Assembly (NCBI RefSeq): GCF_010730955.1
Contig: NZ_AP022577.1
Span: 1,426,001 to 1,490,000 of the forward strand
Reading direction: 5' to 3'
Length of the DNA: 64,000 nt
Origin: Mycolicibacterium aubagnense
GTDB taxonomy: Bacteria > Actinomycetota > Actinomycetes > Mycobacteriales > Mycobacteriaceae
Below are positions 63,943 through 64,000 of this stretch, piece after piece. Each line of letters starts with the position of its first letter. Positions within the stretch are counted from its first letter, which is position 1. The notes under the pieces were generated by a model. That model had not been told where the DNA came from. It searched no databases and saw only the letters and a list, made by a program, of their open reading frames with translations. The position numbers and the translations under genes were made by a program.

Positions 63943-64000
63943 ATGCCGGCCGACACTCTCACCGCCAAGGGCCGCCAGACCCGCGAGGCCATCGAACTCG
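63943..64000 (+). CDS. TetR-family regulator, 5' fragment (truncated by window)
   Basis: Only the first 19 codons are present from ATG 63943: M-P-A-D-T-L-T-A-K-G-R-Q-T-R-E-A-I-E-L. The T-A-K-G-R-Q-T-R-E-A-I start is typical of TetR-family N-terminal helices. It follows the lyase by 2 nt, so it may be the autoregulated regulator of this operon. Confidence 0.65.
   Translation, partial: MPADTLTAKGRQTREAIEL

Overview
The window comes from a mycobacterium, most likely an environmental, rapidly growing species. The evidence is high GC content, an antigen 85 mycolyltransferase, a mycobactin acyltransferase behind an IdeR-type iron box, F420-dependent enzymes, mycothiol-dependent enzymes, and blocks with the Mycobacterium tuberculosis gene order as I remember it (pgmA-crcB-crcB-DUF190; ssrA-smpB-ftsX-ftsE-mscS-prfB-fprA; hisN-fadE24-fadE23).

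Region 1 (1-12.7 kb) is a CoA-ester catabolic cluster: an amidohydrolase, six crotonase-fold enzymes, an SDR, a thiolase, a PaaI-type thioesterase, two acyl-CoA synthetases and a TetR regulator. A near-identical inverted repeat (TACTG-N9-CAGTA) lies in front of every transcription unit, so the cluster looks like one regulon under the embedded TetR protein. The substrate is not evident. By eye, only one of the six crotonases keeps both glutamates of a standard enoyl-CoA hydratase.

Region 2 (12.7-19.7 kb) holds a TesB thioesterase-DUF427-F420 oxidoreductase operon behind a perfect palindrome, small secreted or lipoproteins, a patatin-like protein, a PQYQ-repeat protein and an epoxide-hydrolase-like enzyme.

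Region 3 (about 19.8-28.3 kb) is an integrated mobile element of about 8.4 kb. It sits in tRNA-Ala(GGC): the intact tRNA is at 28273-28345 and a displaced 46-bp copy of its 3' part is at 19824-19869. Both arms carry the same paired repeat (TAGGACA-N3-TTAGGACA), probably integrase arm sites. Inside are a tyrosine integrase, an excisionase-like HTH protein, a RepA-like ATPase with a nearby repeat-rich putative origin, an HTH protein that could be a small terminase, an HExxH protein, several unknowns, and a cargo gene that looks like a PIN-domain nuclease split by a one-base frameshift in a C6 tract. No capsid, tail or conjugation genes are present, so it resembles a phage satellite.

Region 4 (28.4-42.1 kb) contains an MFS exporter, pgmA, two FluC fluoride channels followed by a triple-DUF190 protein, a YceI protein, an iron-boxed mbtK-like gene next to a haemophore-like gene, and assorted secreted proteins (DUF4185, GH16, Ntn hydrolase, DUF732).

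Region 5 (42.1-52.6 kb) is a conserved housekeeping block: tmRNA, mycothiol-dependent enzyme, AraC and VOC proteins, EamA transporter, smpB, ftsX, ftsE, a Pro/Thr-rich membrane protein, an MscS channel, prfB and fprA.

Region 6 (52.6-57.3 kb) has hisN, fadE24, fadE23 (behind a perfect 16-bp palindrome) and an antigen 85 gene.

Region 7 (57.6-64 kb) is a second catabolic cluster: TetR, an HsaA/DszC-type flavin monooxygenase, a homogentisate-dioxygenase-like cupin protein, an alpha/beta hydrolase, a class III CoA-transferase, an HMG-CoA-lyase-like enzyme and the start of a second TetR gene. It reads as a ring-hydroxylation, ring-cleavage and CoA-dependent degradation route with an unknown substrate.
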